Below are positions 17,343 through 26,186 of a stretch of 64,000 bases of DNA, piece by piece. Each line of letters begins with the position of its first letter. Position 1 is the stretch's first letter. Under the pieces are notes generated by a model that saw nothing but the letters and a program-made list of their open reading frames with translations, did no database searches and was not told where the DNA came from. This DNA comes from CATOSD01 sp034422735 (GTDB taxonomy: Bacteria; Chloroflexota; Dehalococcoidia; Lucifugimonadales; CATOSD01). The translations under genes were made by a program, and so were the position numbers. The stretch is taken from assembly GCA_034422735.1 (NCBI GenBank), contig DAOUJL010000082.1, forward strand, positions 1-64,000, given 5' to 3'.

Positions 17343-18417
17343 TGGGCATGACGACCTCGACGACGCCGTTGCGCACGCCGATCATGTTGTCCCAGCGGTT
17401 GACCATGATGTCGGACTGGCCGCTGAGCAGGGAGAAGTTGTCGCCCACCTCCAGCGGCATGGGGCCGTCGGAGCGCAGCGCCACGTGGTGCTCGTGCAGC
17501 GCCTCGACGCTGACTCCCGCCGGTCCCTCGAAGTCGGGCAGCACGCCGCCGGGCGCGCCCAGCGCGCGGTGGCCGACGTCGCCTATGGCGACTCCGGGGC
17601 GCGGCGTGCTGATGACGGTGCCCAACACGCGGCCCGCGCGCTCGAACTCATCCATGTACGTGTAGTTCGACCCCATCAGGGCGTAGGTGCCGCCCTCGAC
17701 CTCGGTGACGCCCTCGATGGTGGCTGCCACGTCGTAGCTCCAGGACTCGCCGGACGAGACTATCTCGACGGGTATGCCCTCGCCCTCGATGGCGTCCTTG
17801 ACGTCCAGGCACATCTGGATGTACCTGCGGCCCTCGATCATCCGCGTCTCTTTGTCCGGGCGCCCGGGCAGCGTCTGGTGGCTCATCACGCCTTTGAAGG
17901 TGAGGCCGGGCAGAGAGTGGGCCAGCTTAGCGAGCTCGACGCCGTGTTCCACCGCGCGTATGCCGGCGCGGCCCATCGAGGTGTTCACCTCGATCACCAC
18001 GCCGACGTTGGCGCCGCTGGACTCGGCGATCTCGGACAGTAGCCGCACGTTGCGGGGGTCGTCGATGGTCACCTTCACGTCGGCGCGCCGGGCCAGGGCG
18101 CACACGCGCTCCAGCTTGTCGGCGGTGGGCACCTCGCTGGTGATGAGAATGTCCTCAATGCCGCCCTCGATCATGGCCTCGGCCTCGGCGGTCTTGGCGG
18201 TGCAGACGCCGCCGACCGTGCCGCCGGCGTTCATCTGCATCCTGGCGAGCAGCGGCGTCTTGATGTCCTTCGAATGCTCGCGCATCTTGCAGACGGTGTC
18301 GGCGTAGGTGTCCGCGATTATGGCGAAGTTGTGTTCCACGGCGTCGAGGTCGACGAGCAGGCAGGGCGTGTCCAACTCGGCGATGGGGGTGCCTACGGAC
18401 GGTCTGTAGTTCTCCAT
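17317..18417 (-). CDS. D-threonine aldolase-like PLP enzyme (alanine-racemase N-terminal fold), copy 1
   Basis: A 366-aa fold-type III PLP protein. TPCLLVDLDAVEHN opens the barrel, and the segment around KTPLLARMQMN sits where the PLP lysine loop (RPH-x-K-type) is expected. The C-terminal beta domain carries HEHHVALRSDG and GDNFSLLSG, the metal-binding His/Cys region of DSD1-like enzymes in altered form. Relatives cleave beta-hydroxy-D-amino acids to glycine and an aldehyde; the substrate is not known. It is the second gene of a tandem with the paralogue upstream. Confidence 0.75.
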   Translation of the reverse strand: MENYRPSVGTPIAELDTPCLLVDLDAVEHNFAIIADTYADTVCKMREHSKDIKTPLLARMQMNAGGTVGGVCTAKTAEAEAMIEGGIEDILITSEVPTADKLERVCALARRADVKVTIDDPRNVRLLSEIAESSGANVGVVIEVNTSMGRAGIRAVEHGVELAKLAHSLPGLTFKGVMSHQTLPGRPDKETRMIEGRRYIQMCLDVKDAIEGEGIPVEIVSSGESWSYDVAATIEGVTEVEGGTYALMGSNYTYMDEFERAGRVLGTVISTPRPGVAIGDVGHRALGAPGGVLPDFEGPAGVSVEALHEHHVALRSDGPMPLEVGDNFSLLSGQSDIMVNRWDNMIGVRNGVVEVVMPITARGCHH

Positions 18418-18462
18418 GTCGTTCTCCCGTTCGTGCGGCGTCTTGTGGGCGCCGCCGTGTGT

Positions 18463-19572
18463 CTAGCGGTAGCGGCCTCGCGCGGAGACGTCCCAGACGA
18501 CCTCCAGCTTGCCGCCGCGCACTCCGTTTACGTAGTCGTAGATGTTGGCGGTGGTGCCTATCTCGTAGGGCGTGAGCCACACCTTGTCGCCGAGGTCCAC
18601 GCTGTCGCGAGCCTCCGGCTCCAGCATCAGGAAGCCGTGCTCGGCGCTCATGCGCGCTATCTCGGCGCCGTCGATGTCCTCCACGGCGGGTAGTCCGTTG
18701 TCGGCGCCGATTGCCTTCTGTCCGCAGTCCAGGAAGGCCCTGTCCTCCTCCGGACGGCTCATCACCGTGGTCAGCACGCGCGCCGCCTGCTTCAGCTCGG
18801 GCCTGCGGAAGGCGTACCGATGGTCCAGCAGCGCGTACGATCCGGCGGGAACCTCGGTGACCCCGGCCATGTCGCCCACCACGTCGTAGTTGTGCGTTCC
18901 GCCCGCGCTCACGGTCCCCACGTCGATGCCAGCGCGCTCCACCATCTCGCGGGTGTCAAGCAGGCGCTGGACGCAGGCCCTGGATTCAGCGGCTTGCTCG
19001 TCCGCGTCCTCGGTCAGTATCGCGCCCTCGTAGGTCATAAGCCCCGCGAATCGCAGGCCGTCCGCCTCGTGGACCTGCCGCGCGAGGGCGACGGCCGGCT
19101 CGCCAGGGGCCACGCCGCAGCGCTCCAGCCGCGTGTGCACGTCCACCAACACGTCGATGACGACGCCCGCGTTCTGCACGGCGCGGGAGGTGCGCTCCAC
19201 CACGCGCGGGTTGTCGGCCGCGACCGTCACGCGGCAGCTCTGGGCGAGCGCGCACAGGCGGGCAATCTTCTGCGCGGTCACGACCTCGTTTGCGACGGTG
19301 ATGTCGGTGATGCCCGCCTGCGCGAAGACCTCCGCCTCGCCGACCGTGGACACGGAGACGCCGCCGACAGTGCCGGCGGAGGCGAGCTGGCGGTGCGCTA
19401 TGGCGGGGCAGCCGTGCGCCTCGACGTGGGGGCGCAGCTTGGCCTCACGCTCTCTGAAGAACGAGTGGACCGTCTCTATGTTGTGCGCGAGCGCGTCCAA
19501 GTCGACGACGAGCGTGGGGGTGTCGAGTTGTTCGGTTGGTGTGCCGATGGGCTTGAAAATCGGGCGTTCCAT
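18463..19572 (-). CDS. D-threonine aldolase-like PLP enzyme, copy 2
   Basis: A 369-aa paralogue of the adjacent gene, sharing the opening PIGTPTEQLDTPTLVVDLDAL-type sequence, the KLRPHVEAHGCPAIAHRQL region (RPH PLP loop, though the usual Lys of RPHxK is not where expected), SAGGTHNYDV, and a C-terminal HGFLMLEPEARDSVDLGDKVW domain. It probably acts on a D-configured hydroxy-amino acid. It lies 45 bp upstream of copy 1 in one likely operon and is divergent from the amidohydrolase at 19736. Confidence 0.75.
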   Translation of the reverse strand: MERPIFKPIGTPTEQLDTPTLVVDLDALAHNIETVHSFFREREAKLRPHVEAHGCPAIAHRQLASAGTVGGVSVSTVGEAEVFAQAGITDITVANEVVTAQKIARLCALAQSCRVTVAADNPRVVERTSRAVQNAGVVIDVLVDVHTRLERCGVAPGEPAVALARQVHEADGLRFAGLMTYEGAILTEDADEQAAESRACVQRLLDTREMVERAGIDVGTVSAGGTHNYDVVGDMAGVTEVPAGSYALLDHRYAFRRPELKQAARVLTTVMSRPEEDRAFLDCGQKAIGADNGLPAVEDIDGAEIARMSAEHGFLMLEPEARDSVDLGDKVWLTPYEIGTTANIYDYVNGVRGGKLEVVWDVSARGRYR

Positions 19573-19663
19573 TTACAATCCTGTCTCTTGGGCCGCCATG
19601 CGCGGCCGGCCTGCCGATGGCTGGCAGAATACCACGCGCGCGGGCGGCGCGTCTATCGCGCAC

Positions 19664-19692
19664 TTGGACGCCGATGGCGCGCGTGATAACAT
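19664..19692 (+). promoter_or_regulatory. Putative promoter for the amidohydrolase at 19736
   Basis: TTGGAC (19664-19669), 17-bp spacer, TAACAT (19687-19692), about 43 bp upstream of the ATG. Confidence 0.4.
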
Positions 19693-19735
19693 TGCGGCGC
19701 GACACGTGACTCATCGCTCAACCGGGGAGACAGGC

Positions 19736-20971
19736 ATGAAAGCGATCACCGGCGCCACTCTAATCGACGGCAGGGGAGGATCGCCGGTGCGCGACGCCAC
19801 CGTGCTGATAGAGGGCGCGAGCATCGCCGCCGCCGGACGGTCCGCCGAGGTGGCCGTGCCGTCCGGCGCGGAGGTCGTCCAGGCCAGCGGACTGACGCTG
19901 TTGCCGGGCCTGATCGACTGCCACGACCATCTGGCCAACTTCGGCTACGAGATCGCGAGCCGCTGGGGAATCACCGAGACCCGGGCGTTGCGGGACATGC
20001 GTATCGCCTCCGTGATGCGGCAGACCCTGGAGACCGGCTACACCACGGTCCGCGACGCCGGCGGGCTGGCGGCCGGGTTCCGCGACGCGGTCGACGAGGG
20101 CCTGGTTCCGGGACCGAGACTCCAGGTGTCGCTGAACATCATCTCGCCCACCGGCGGCATCGGCGACCACATCAGCCCCTCCGGCCACGCCAACCCGACG
20201 GATGGGGACCCCGCGCTGCCCCCGGGGGTCGCCAACGGCCCGGACGCGATGCGCGCCAAGGTGCGCGAGATGGTGCGCATGGGCGCGGACGTGATCAAGA
20301 CGGCGACCACCGGCGGCGCCAGCTCCCGCGCCGGGCTCGGACCCAAGGACATGCTGATGTCCCGCGCCGAGCTGGAGGCGCTCATCGACGAGGCGCACGG
20401 CCTGGGACGCCGCGTGATGTGTCACGCGCTGGGCGGGCCGGGGCTGCGCGCGGGCGTGGAGCTGGGCGCGAACTCGATAGAGCACGGCGCGTACCTGGAC
20501 GAGGACCCGGACCTGCTGCCGCTGGTGGCCGAGAAGGACTGCTTTCTCATCCCGACCTTCAGCGTGTACACCTTCCACGCCACACGCGGCACGCCCCACG
20601 GTCGCGAGCGCTCGGCGCAGCTCCGGGAGCACCACGTCAGGACGCTCGCAATGGCCCTGGATGCGGGCGTGAAAGTGGTGGCGGGCACCGACGAGGGGGG
20701 CTGGGAGCACGGCAACAACGCCCACGAGCTGAGTTGCCTGGTGGACGCGGGCATGACGCCCATGCAGGCCATCGTCGCCGGCACCAGCCTGGCCGCCGAG
20801 TGCCTCGGCCTGGACGGCGTCACAGGGTCGATAGAGCCGGGCAAGGCTGCCGACCTGGTGCTGGTGGACTCCGACCCGCTGCGGGACATCTCCACGCTCG
20901 AACGCGGCCGGAGCGTCGTGCTGGTGATGAAGGACGGGGAGACCTTCGTGGACCGACGGTCCGATGGCTGA
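19736..20971 (+). CDS. Metal-dependent amidohydrolase (imidazolonepropionase/prolidase-like)
   Basis: A 411-aa TIM-barrel hydrolase. The small beta domain opens with TGATLIDGRGGSPVRDATVLIEG; metal ligands come from DCHDHLANFG (H-x-H), the IKTATTGGASSR segment (candidate carboxylated Lys), CHALGGPG, SIEHGAYLD and AGTDEGGWEHGNN. The C terminus returns to the beta domain (GSIEPGKAADLVLVDSDPL). Such enzymes hydrolyse cyclic amides, dipeptides or similar bonds; the substrate is unknown. I chose the ATG after GGGGAG. It overlaps the next gene by 8 bp. Confidence 0.88.
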   Translation: MKAITGATLIDGRGGSPVRDATVLIEGASIAAAGRSAEVAVPSGAEVVQASGLTLLPGLIDCHDHLANFGYEIASRWGITETRALRDMRIASVMRQTLETGYTTVRDAGGLAAGFRDAVDEGLVPGPRLQVSLNIISPTGGIGDHISPSGHANPTDGDPALPPGVANGPDAMRAKVREMVRMGADVIKTATTGGASSRAGLGPKDMLMSRAELEALIDEAHGLGRRVMCHALGGPGLRAGVELGANSIEHGAYLDEDPDLLPLVAEKDCFLIPTFSVYTFHATRGTPHGRERSAQLREHHVRTLAMALDAGVKVVAGTDEGGWEHGNNAHELSCLVDAGMTPMQAIVAGTSLAAECLGLDGVTGSIEPGKAADLVLVDSDPLRDISTLERGRSVVLVMKDGETFVDRRSDG

Positions 20972-21578
20972 GGTGTCCTCGCGGGGGCGACCCTCCGCGG
21001 CCCAGGGCACCGGAACAGCGCTGCCATTGGAGCGGGAGCTCGAAGGCCACAGGTTGCAAGGCTTCGATCTGCTGGACGGCGAGGGCATCGAGCGGGTGAT
21101 CCGCCTCGACGACGCCTCCGAAGATGACGCCTCCGGGACGCTTCTGCTGCTCACGGACAAGCGAGTGATATACCTGAGCGGCCAGGGCAAGCGGCGGCGG
21201 GCCATGTACGCCTCCGTTCGGGACGTGCAGGCGGTTGAGATCGGCTACCATGCCCGTGGAAGCGGCGCCTACGTGTGGGCCGGGCTGGCGTTCCTGGCCG
21301 CGTTCTTCCTGTTCTTCATCATCGAGAACACGCTCGGCAGAATAGCCGGGCCGGTGGTGGTAGCCGGGCTTGGCGTGTATCTCGTGGTCGATAACCTGTT
21401 GACGCCAAACAGGCAGTTCGTGGTCTTCCGGGCCGCCGGCTGCCAACTGCTGGTGGACCTGGACGGCGACGGCTCCACGGACGCCGTGAACGACTTCATC
21501 GCCAGGCTGTTCCAGTTGAAGGAAGGCCCGCCCCGCGAATCGCCATACGGGTGGGTCGACCGCTTCGCGCCGCGGTAG
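20964..21578 (+). CDS. Small membrane protein with PH-like N-terminal region
   Basis: A 204-aa protein not assigned to a named family. The N-terminal half (GFDLLDGEGIERVIRLDD, then LLLLTDKRVIYLSGQGKRR and SVRDVQAVEI) has the strand pattern of bacterial PH-like (YokE/GRAM-type) domains. Two transmembrane helices follow (about 95-115 and 122-140), then a cytoplasmic QFVVFRAAGCQLLVDL beta segment. The start overlaps the end of the amidohydrolase gene by 8 bp, suggesting coupling. Confidence 0.6.
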   Translation: MAEVSSRGRPSAAQGTGTALPLERELEGHRLQGFDLLDGEGIERVIRLDDASEDDASGTLLLLTDKRVIYLSGQGKRRRAMYASVRDVQAVEIGYHARGSGAYVWAGLAFLAAFFLFFIIENTLGRIAGPVVVAGLGVYLVVDNLLTPNRQFVVFRAAGCQLLVDLDGDGSTDAVNDFIARLFQLKEGPPRESPYGWVDRFAPR

Positions 21579-21617
21579 GGCATACCTACAGGCGCACTCC
21601 CGCCGGCGCCTTCGACG

Positions 21618-22643
21618 CTAGCCCAGGCTGAGGTTGGGGACCACGTCCACGTCCCACTCGTAGCGCATCCCCTGCCGGAGGTGGAAGTACGCCGCCGCGC
21701 CTATCATCGCGGCGTTGTCGGTGCACAACGCCGGGCGCGGCACGACCACCTCGACGGGGCAGCGCGCCGCCATTTCCTTGCGCAGCAGGCTGTTCGCGGC
21801 CACGCCGCCGCCGAGCAGTACGCCGCGCACTCTTTGGCGCTCCGCCGCCTCCAGCGTACGGCGCACCATCGTGTCCACGATGGCCTCCTGGAACTCGCGC
21901 GCTACGTTGGCGACCTTCTGCGCGTCCGGGGCATCGTCGGGGTGCGGCGGGTACAGGCCCCGCTCTTCCGCGCGGCGCACCAGCGCGGACTTGAGGCCGC
22001 TGAAGCTGAAGTCCAGCGAGTCCCGCACGCGCGGCCGGGGCAGCCGCGGCTCTTCGCCGTCGCCGTCGACCGACACGCGCTGAATCTCGGGGCCGCCCGG
22101 AAAGCCCAGGCCCAGCACGCGCGCGGCCTTGTCGAACGCCTCGCCCGCGGCGTCGTCGCGCGTGCGGCCGATCAGCGTGAATCTGCCGTGGCCCTCCATC
22201 AGTATCAGGTCGGTGTGACCACCAGACGCAATCAGGCACAGCAGAGGAAAGCCCGGCCCGGTTTCGGGATCCGAGTCCTCAAGCCAGGCCGCGTAGACGT
22301 GGCCCTCCAGGTGGTTGATGCCGACGAAGGGCAGCTCCTTCGCCATCGCGTAGCCCTTGGCGGCGTTCACGCCAATCAGCAGCGCGCCGGCAAGCCCGGG
22401 GCCGTGCGTGACCGCTACGCCATCTAGCTGGTCGAGCTCCACGCCGGCGGTGTCCAGCGCCTGCTCCACCACGGGCACGATGGTCAGGAAGTGCTGGCGC
22501 GCGGCCACTTCCGGCACGATGCCGCCGAAGCGCGCGTGCATCTCGACCTGTGTCGCGACCACGTTGGAGTGAATGATCCTGCCGTCCTCAATAACCGCGG
22601 CGGCAGTCTCGTCGCAGGACGTTTCGATTCCGAGTATCTTCAT
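21618..22643 (-). CDS. tsaD: tRNA N6-adenosine threonylcarbamoyltransferase TsaD
   Basis: Transfers the threonylcarbamoyl group to A37 of ANN-decoding tRNAs. At 341 aa it is typical in length. It has GIETSCDETAAAV at the N terminus, the metal-binding HLEGHVYA, the ATP-site SGGHTDLILMEGHG, and a C-terminal LLGGGVAANSLLRKEM and CTDNAAMIGAAAY. No other tsa gene lies nearby. It is divergent from the dehydrogenase at 22748. Confidence 0.97.
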   Translation of the reverse strand: MKILGIETSCDETAAAVIEDGRIIHSNVVATQVEMHARFGGIVPEVAARQHFLTIVPVVEQALDTAGVELDQLDGVAVTHGPGLAGALLIGVNAAKGYAMAKELPFVGINHLEGHVYAAWLEDSDPETGPGFPLLCLIASGGHTDLILMEGHGRFTLIGRTRDDAAGEAFDKAARVLGLGFPGGPEIQRVSVDGDGEEPRLPRPRVRDSLDFSFSGLKSALVRRAEERGLYPPHPDDAPDAQKVANVAREFQEAIVDTMVRRTLEAAERQRVRGVLLGGGVAANSLLRKEMAARCPVEVVVPRPALCTDNAAMIGAAAYFHLRQGMRYEWDVDVVPNLSLG

Positions 22644-22676
22644 GCCGCCATTTTATCAGGCGCGGGCCGGCCATGC

Positions 22677-22705
22677 TTGCGGCATTGCGTCTCATGGGAT
22701 ATAAC
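22677..22705 (+). promoter_or_regulatory. Sigma70-type promoter for the dehydrogenase gene
   Basis: TTGCGG (22677-22682), 17-bp spacer, TATAAC (22700-22705), about 42 bp before the ATG at 22748. Confidence 0.55.
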
Positions 22706-22747
22706 AAGGGCGGCGTCCAAGCCTAACGAATGAGGGAGAGTGACCCA

Positions 22748-23728
22748 ATGAAAGCAGCGCGGATCAGCGGCCCCAAGCAGTTCGAGATAATGGACGTGGA
22801 TATGCCCGAGGTCAAGGACGGCGAGTGCCTCGTCAAGCTGGAGCGCTGGTCGATCTGCGGCAGCGACATCCGGCACGCCTACGGCCCCGTCCACCCGGAG
22901 GAGGAGTACCCGATGCGCGTCGGCGGGCCCTGCCACGAGTGCGCCGGCACCATCGTCGAGAGCCGGTCCGACCAGTTCCAGGTCGGACAGCGAGTCATCG
23001 TGCTGCCCGGCGGTGACGGACCCGGCGGGCTGGTCGAGTACATATCCGGCGACGCCGGTCGCATGGCCGCGCTTCCGGACGAGGGGGACCTGACGGAGTG
23101 GGTCATGTGCCAGCCCTCCGGCACCGTGCTCTACTCGTGCCAGCAGATGGGCACCATCCTGGGCAAGCGCGTCCTGATCTTCGGACAGGGGGCGATAGGA
23201 CTGTCGTTCACGGCCATTTGCGCACGCGCCGGCGCTCGGCAGGTCATCGCGGTGGACCCGCTCGACTACCGGCTGGAGTACTCGAAGAAGTTCGGCGCGA
23301 CCGACACCATCAACCCTACACGCGACAACCTGGACGAGGCGGTCGCGGAGATCACCGGCGGCCAGATGCCCGACATCTCCGTGGAGGCCGCGGGCTACCC
23401 CGACGCGCTGAACAATGCCATCCGGCTCATCCGGCAGTTCGGGCGCGTCATCGTGTTCGGCATACAGGAGAACGCCGCCGAGGGCGCGCGCACGCCGCTG
23501 AACACCCACTGGCTGATGCAGAACGCGCCCACAATCGTGCCCACGACCGGCGCGCGCAGCGGCGACCCGATCAGTCACATCAACAACATGGTCGCGCTGC
23601 GGGAGCGCGGATGGTGGGACCCCGCGGAGATGATCACGCACCGGCTGAGCTTCGACGAGGTGGGCAAGGCCTACGAGCAGTACGAGAACCGGCAGGACGA
23701 CATCGTAAAGGTCGTCATGAGCATGTAG
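22748..23728 (+). CDS. Zinc-type medium-chain dehydrogenase (MDR family)
   Basis: A 326-aa NAD(P)-dependent oxidoreductase. The N-terminal GroES-like fold has the catalytic-zinc Cys in WSICGSDIRHAYG and a GPCHECAG His-Glu pair. The structural-zinc four-Cys loop is absent. The Rossmann segment is RVLIFGQGAIGLSFTAICARAG with an acidic VDPLDYR after beta2, favouring NAD. Relatives include threonine and sorbitol dehydrogenases; the substrate is unknown. AGGGAGAG precedes the ATG at 22748; an in-frame start 18 bp upstream is less likely. Confidence 0.85.
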   Translation: MKAARISGPKQFEIMDVDMPEVKDGECLVKLERWSICGSDIRHAYGPVHPEEEYPMRVGGPCHECAGTIVESRSDQFQVGQRVIVLPGGDGPGGLVEYISGDAGRMAALPDEGDLTEWVMCQPSGTVLYSCQQMGTILGKRVLIFGQGAIGLSFTAICARAGARQVIAVDPLDYRLEYSKKFGATDTINPTRDNLDEAVAEITGGQMPDISVEAAGYPDALNNAIRLIRQFGRVIVFGIQENAAEGARTPLNTHWLMQNAPTIVPTTGARSGDPISHINNMVALRERGWWDPAEMITHRLSFDEVGKAYEQYENRQDDIVKVVMSM

Positions 23729-23759
23729 GCCAGGTGAGGATAAGGATGGCGGTGGCGGC

Positions 23760-25463
23760 TTAGACCAGGTCCGCCGTCATCCGCTTCACCGCGTCGACCA
23801 CCTCGCCCGCCGGCACGGATGCCGCGTCGTCCTCGTTGCGGCGCTTGACCTCCACCACGCCCTGGCGCAGGTTGCGCGCGCTGACGACGAGCCTGAGGGG
23901 CAGGCCGAGCAGATCGGCGTCGTTGAACTTGACGCCCGCGGACTCCGACCGGTCGTCGTAGAGAGTCTCCACGCCCGCCCGTCGCAGCTCATCGTAGAGC
24001 GAGTCTGCCGCCGCCGCGACCTCCGCGTTCTCCACGTTTAGCGCGGTCAGGCACACCTGGTAGGGTGCGATCGGCGCCGGGAACACGATTCCGCGGTCGT
24101 CGTGGTGCTGCTCGATGGCCGCCCCGAGAAGCCTGCCCACGCCGATGCCGTAGCAGCCCATGATAATCGGACGCTGCTCGTCCTGCTGGTCGGGGAAGTA
24201 AGCCTCCAGCGCCTCGCTGTAGCGCGTGCCCAGCTTGAAGATGTGGCCCACCTCGATGCCCCTGCGGATGACGAGCGGCGTCTCGCAGCGCGGACACGCG
24301 AATCCCACCTCGGCCAGCGCGAGGTCGGTAATCACGTCGGCCTCGAAGTCGCGGGGGTAGTTGGCGTTGACCAGGTGGTAGTCTTCCCGGTTGGCGCCCA
24401 CCGCGAAGTTGGATCCCATCCGGATCGAGTCGTCGGCGAACACCCTCACGCCGTTCAGCCCGACCGGAGACGCGGATCCGGCCACCAGCCCGGCCTGCTC
24501 AACCTCCTCCGGTGTGGCGAGACGCAGTTCGTTGGCCCCGAGAGCGTTGCGCAGCTTGATCTCGTTGACCTCCAGGTCGCCGCGGATGACGACGAACACC
24601 ACCTCGTCATCGGCGGAGTAGAACACCGCCTTGAGTGTATCGGACGTGGGAATGCCGAGCAGGTCCGCGAGTCCTTCTATCGTCTTCACACCCGGCGTGT
24701 GCCGCTCCTCCAGCGGCAGAGGGTCCTCGATGGGCATGGGCGGCTTGGTGAACGCGGCCTTTTCCACGTTGGCGGCGTAGTCGCAGGACTCGCACAGAAT
24801 TATGGAGTCCTCGCCGGCGTCCGCCAGCAGGATGAACTCGTTGGAGTCTTTGCCGCCTATCGCGCCGCTGTCGGCGTCCACCATGATGGCGGTCAGGCCT
24901 ATTCGGGCGTAGATGTTCCTGTAGGCGCGCGCCATGGCCTGGAAGCTGTCGTCCAGGCCCGCCTCGTCCACGTCGAAGCTGTAGGCGTCTTTCATGTCGA
25001 ACTCGCGCACCCGGATGAGGCCGCCCCGGGGCCGCGGCTCATCGCGGAATTTGGTCTGGATCTGGTACAGGATGAGCGGCAGGTCGCGGTAGCTGAACAC
25101 GTTGGCCTTCACCATCATGGTGAGGATTTCCTCGTGCGTGGGGGCGATCACGAGCGGACGCTCGCGCCTGTCCTCCAGCCGGAACAGGTCGGGACCGTAG
25201 GCCTCGTCGCGGCCGGACTGCCGCCACAGGTCGCGCGGCTGGAGCGCTGGCAGCCTCAGCTCCTGGCCGCCCTCGGCATCGATCTCCTCGCGTATGATCT
25301 GCTCGATCTTCCGCAGCGAGCGCCATGCGAGGGGCATGTAGCCGTACACACCGGAGGCGGCCTGGTAGATCATGCCCGCCTTGAGCATGAGGCGATGGCT
25401 CGCCAGCTCTGCCTCGGCGGGTTCTTCTCGGAGCGTTTTTCCGAACAGCTTAGACCAGCGCAT
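23760..25463 (-). CDS. proS: Prolyl-tRNA synthetase (bacterial type)
   Basis: Class II aminoacyl-tRNA synthetase charging tRNA-Pro. At 567 aa it has the N-terminal MRWSKLFGKTLREEPAEAEL, motif 2 around TKFRDEPRPRGGLIRVREF, an internal YbaK-like editing insertion (about residues 230-380, GVKTIEGLADLLGI), motif 3 GCYGIGVGRLLGAAIEQ, and an anticodon-binding C-terminal domain ending in the EVVDAVKRM region. It ends the rpsB-to-proS minus-strand block. Confidence 0.97.
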   Translation of the reverse strand: MRWSKLFGKTLREEPAEAELASHRLMLKAGMIYQAASGVYGYMPLAWRSLRKIEQIIREEIDAEGGQELRLPALQPRDLWRQSGRDEAYGPDLFRLEDRRERPLVIAPTHEEILTMMVKANVFSYRDLPLILYQIQTKFRDEPRPRGGLIRVREFDMKDAYSFDVDEAGLDDSFQAMARAYRNIYARIGLTAIMVDADSGAIGGKDSNEFILLADAGEDSIILCESCDYAANVEKAAFTKPPMPIEDPLPLEERHTPGVKTIEGLADLLGIPTSDTLKAVFYSADDEVVFVVIRGDLEVNEIKLRNALGANELRLATPEEVEQAGLVAGSASPVGLNGVRVFADDSIRMGSNFAVGANREDYHLVNANYPRDFEADVITDLALAEVGFACPRCETPLVIRRGIEVGHIFKLGTRYSEALEAYFPDQQDEQRPIIMGCYGIGVGRLLGAAIEQHHDDRGIVFPAPIAPYQVCLTALNVENAEVAAAADSLYDELRRAGVETLYDDRSESAGVKFNDADLLGLPLRLVVSARNLRQGVVEVKRRNEDDAASVPAGEVVDAVKRMTADLV

Positions 25464-25495
25464 AAACTTCCCCGTGCCGATTCAGGTCCTGTGGT

Positions 25496-26116
25496 TTAGC
25501 GTAACTCCTCCATCAGCCGCCGCAACGCCTCCCGGTCGACGCCGCCATTACCGTCATCGAGGGCCTCGATGAGCGCGCCCAACATGCGGTCGGAGCGGCG
25601 GTGCGCCGCCTCGGCTCTCTCATGCGCAGCCTCGGCCCTCTCATGCGCAGCCTCAGACCGCTCGTGCGCCGCCTCCAACCGCTCCTGGGCTGCCTCCGCG
25701 CGCGCTTCGGCGGCCTCCGCCTGCATACGCCACATCTCGGCCATTTCCGCCCTGGTCTCTGCGGCGACCGCGCGCGCTTCGGCGGCCGTAGCCTGCGCCT
25801 GCGCCGCGACCCTTTCGGCGCGCTCGCCTCTCACAAACATATCCGCGAATACCATGTTCGGAATCTCCAATGCCAGGAATGTCAGAAATGCCACCGAAGC
25901 ACCGGTGGAAAACGACTCCGCCCAACTCGACTCGAGTATCAATCCGTAGTATAGCAGAGTAGACACGCCTCCAAGCAAGGCGAACGAAGGAGACACGAGC
26001 CGCCGCGCGAGCGCGTATCTCTCGGCACGCCGGACCCGATTGGCTATTCTGCGTCGCCGGGCGCGAGCGCGCCTCAGGCGCCACCGCGCCCGGCAGTAAC
26101 GGAATCTCTTAATCAA
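25496..26116 (-). CDS. Membrane-anchored coiled-coil protein with heptad repeats
   Basis: A 206-aa protein of unknown function. The first 40 residues are strongly basic (Arg-rich); a hydrophobic region (about 42-90) may hold two membrane helices. Residues about 100-180 form an Ala/Glu/Arg coiled coil with near-exact 7-residue repeats (EAAHERA), mirrored by 21-bp DNA repeats around 25600-25690. The start looks like TTG with only a weak ribosome site. Its position between proS and ispG interrupts the conserved block. Confidence 0.6.
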   Translation of the reverse strand: MIKRFRYCRARWRLRRARARRRRIANRVRRAERYALARRLVSPSFALLGGVSTLLYYGLILESSWAESFSTGASVAFLTFLALEIPNMVFADMFVRGERAERVAAQAQATAAEARAVAAETRAEMAEMWRMQAEAAEARAEAAQERLEAAHERSEAAHERAEAAHERAEAAHRRSDRMLGALIEALDDGNGGVDREALRRLMEELR

Positions 26117-26186
26117 ACCGGAGTTACGACTTAGGTGCTCGAATCGGTCTGGCTGACACCCTGGGAATCGGGACGCAGTCTATGGG

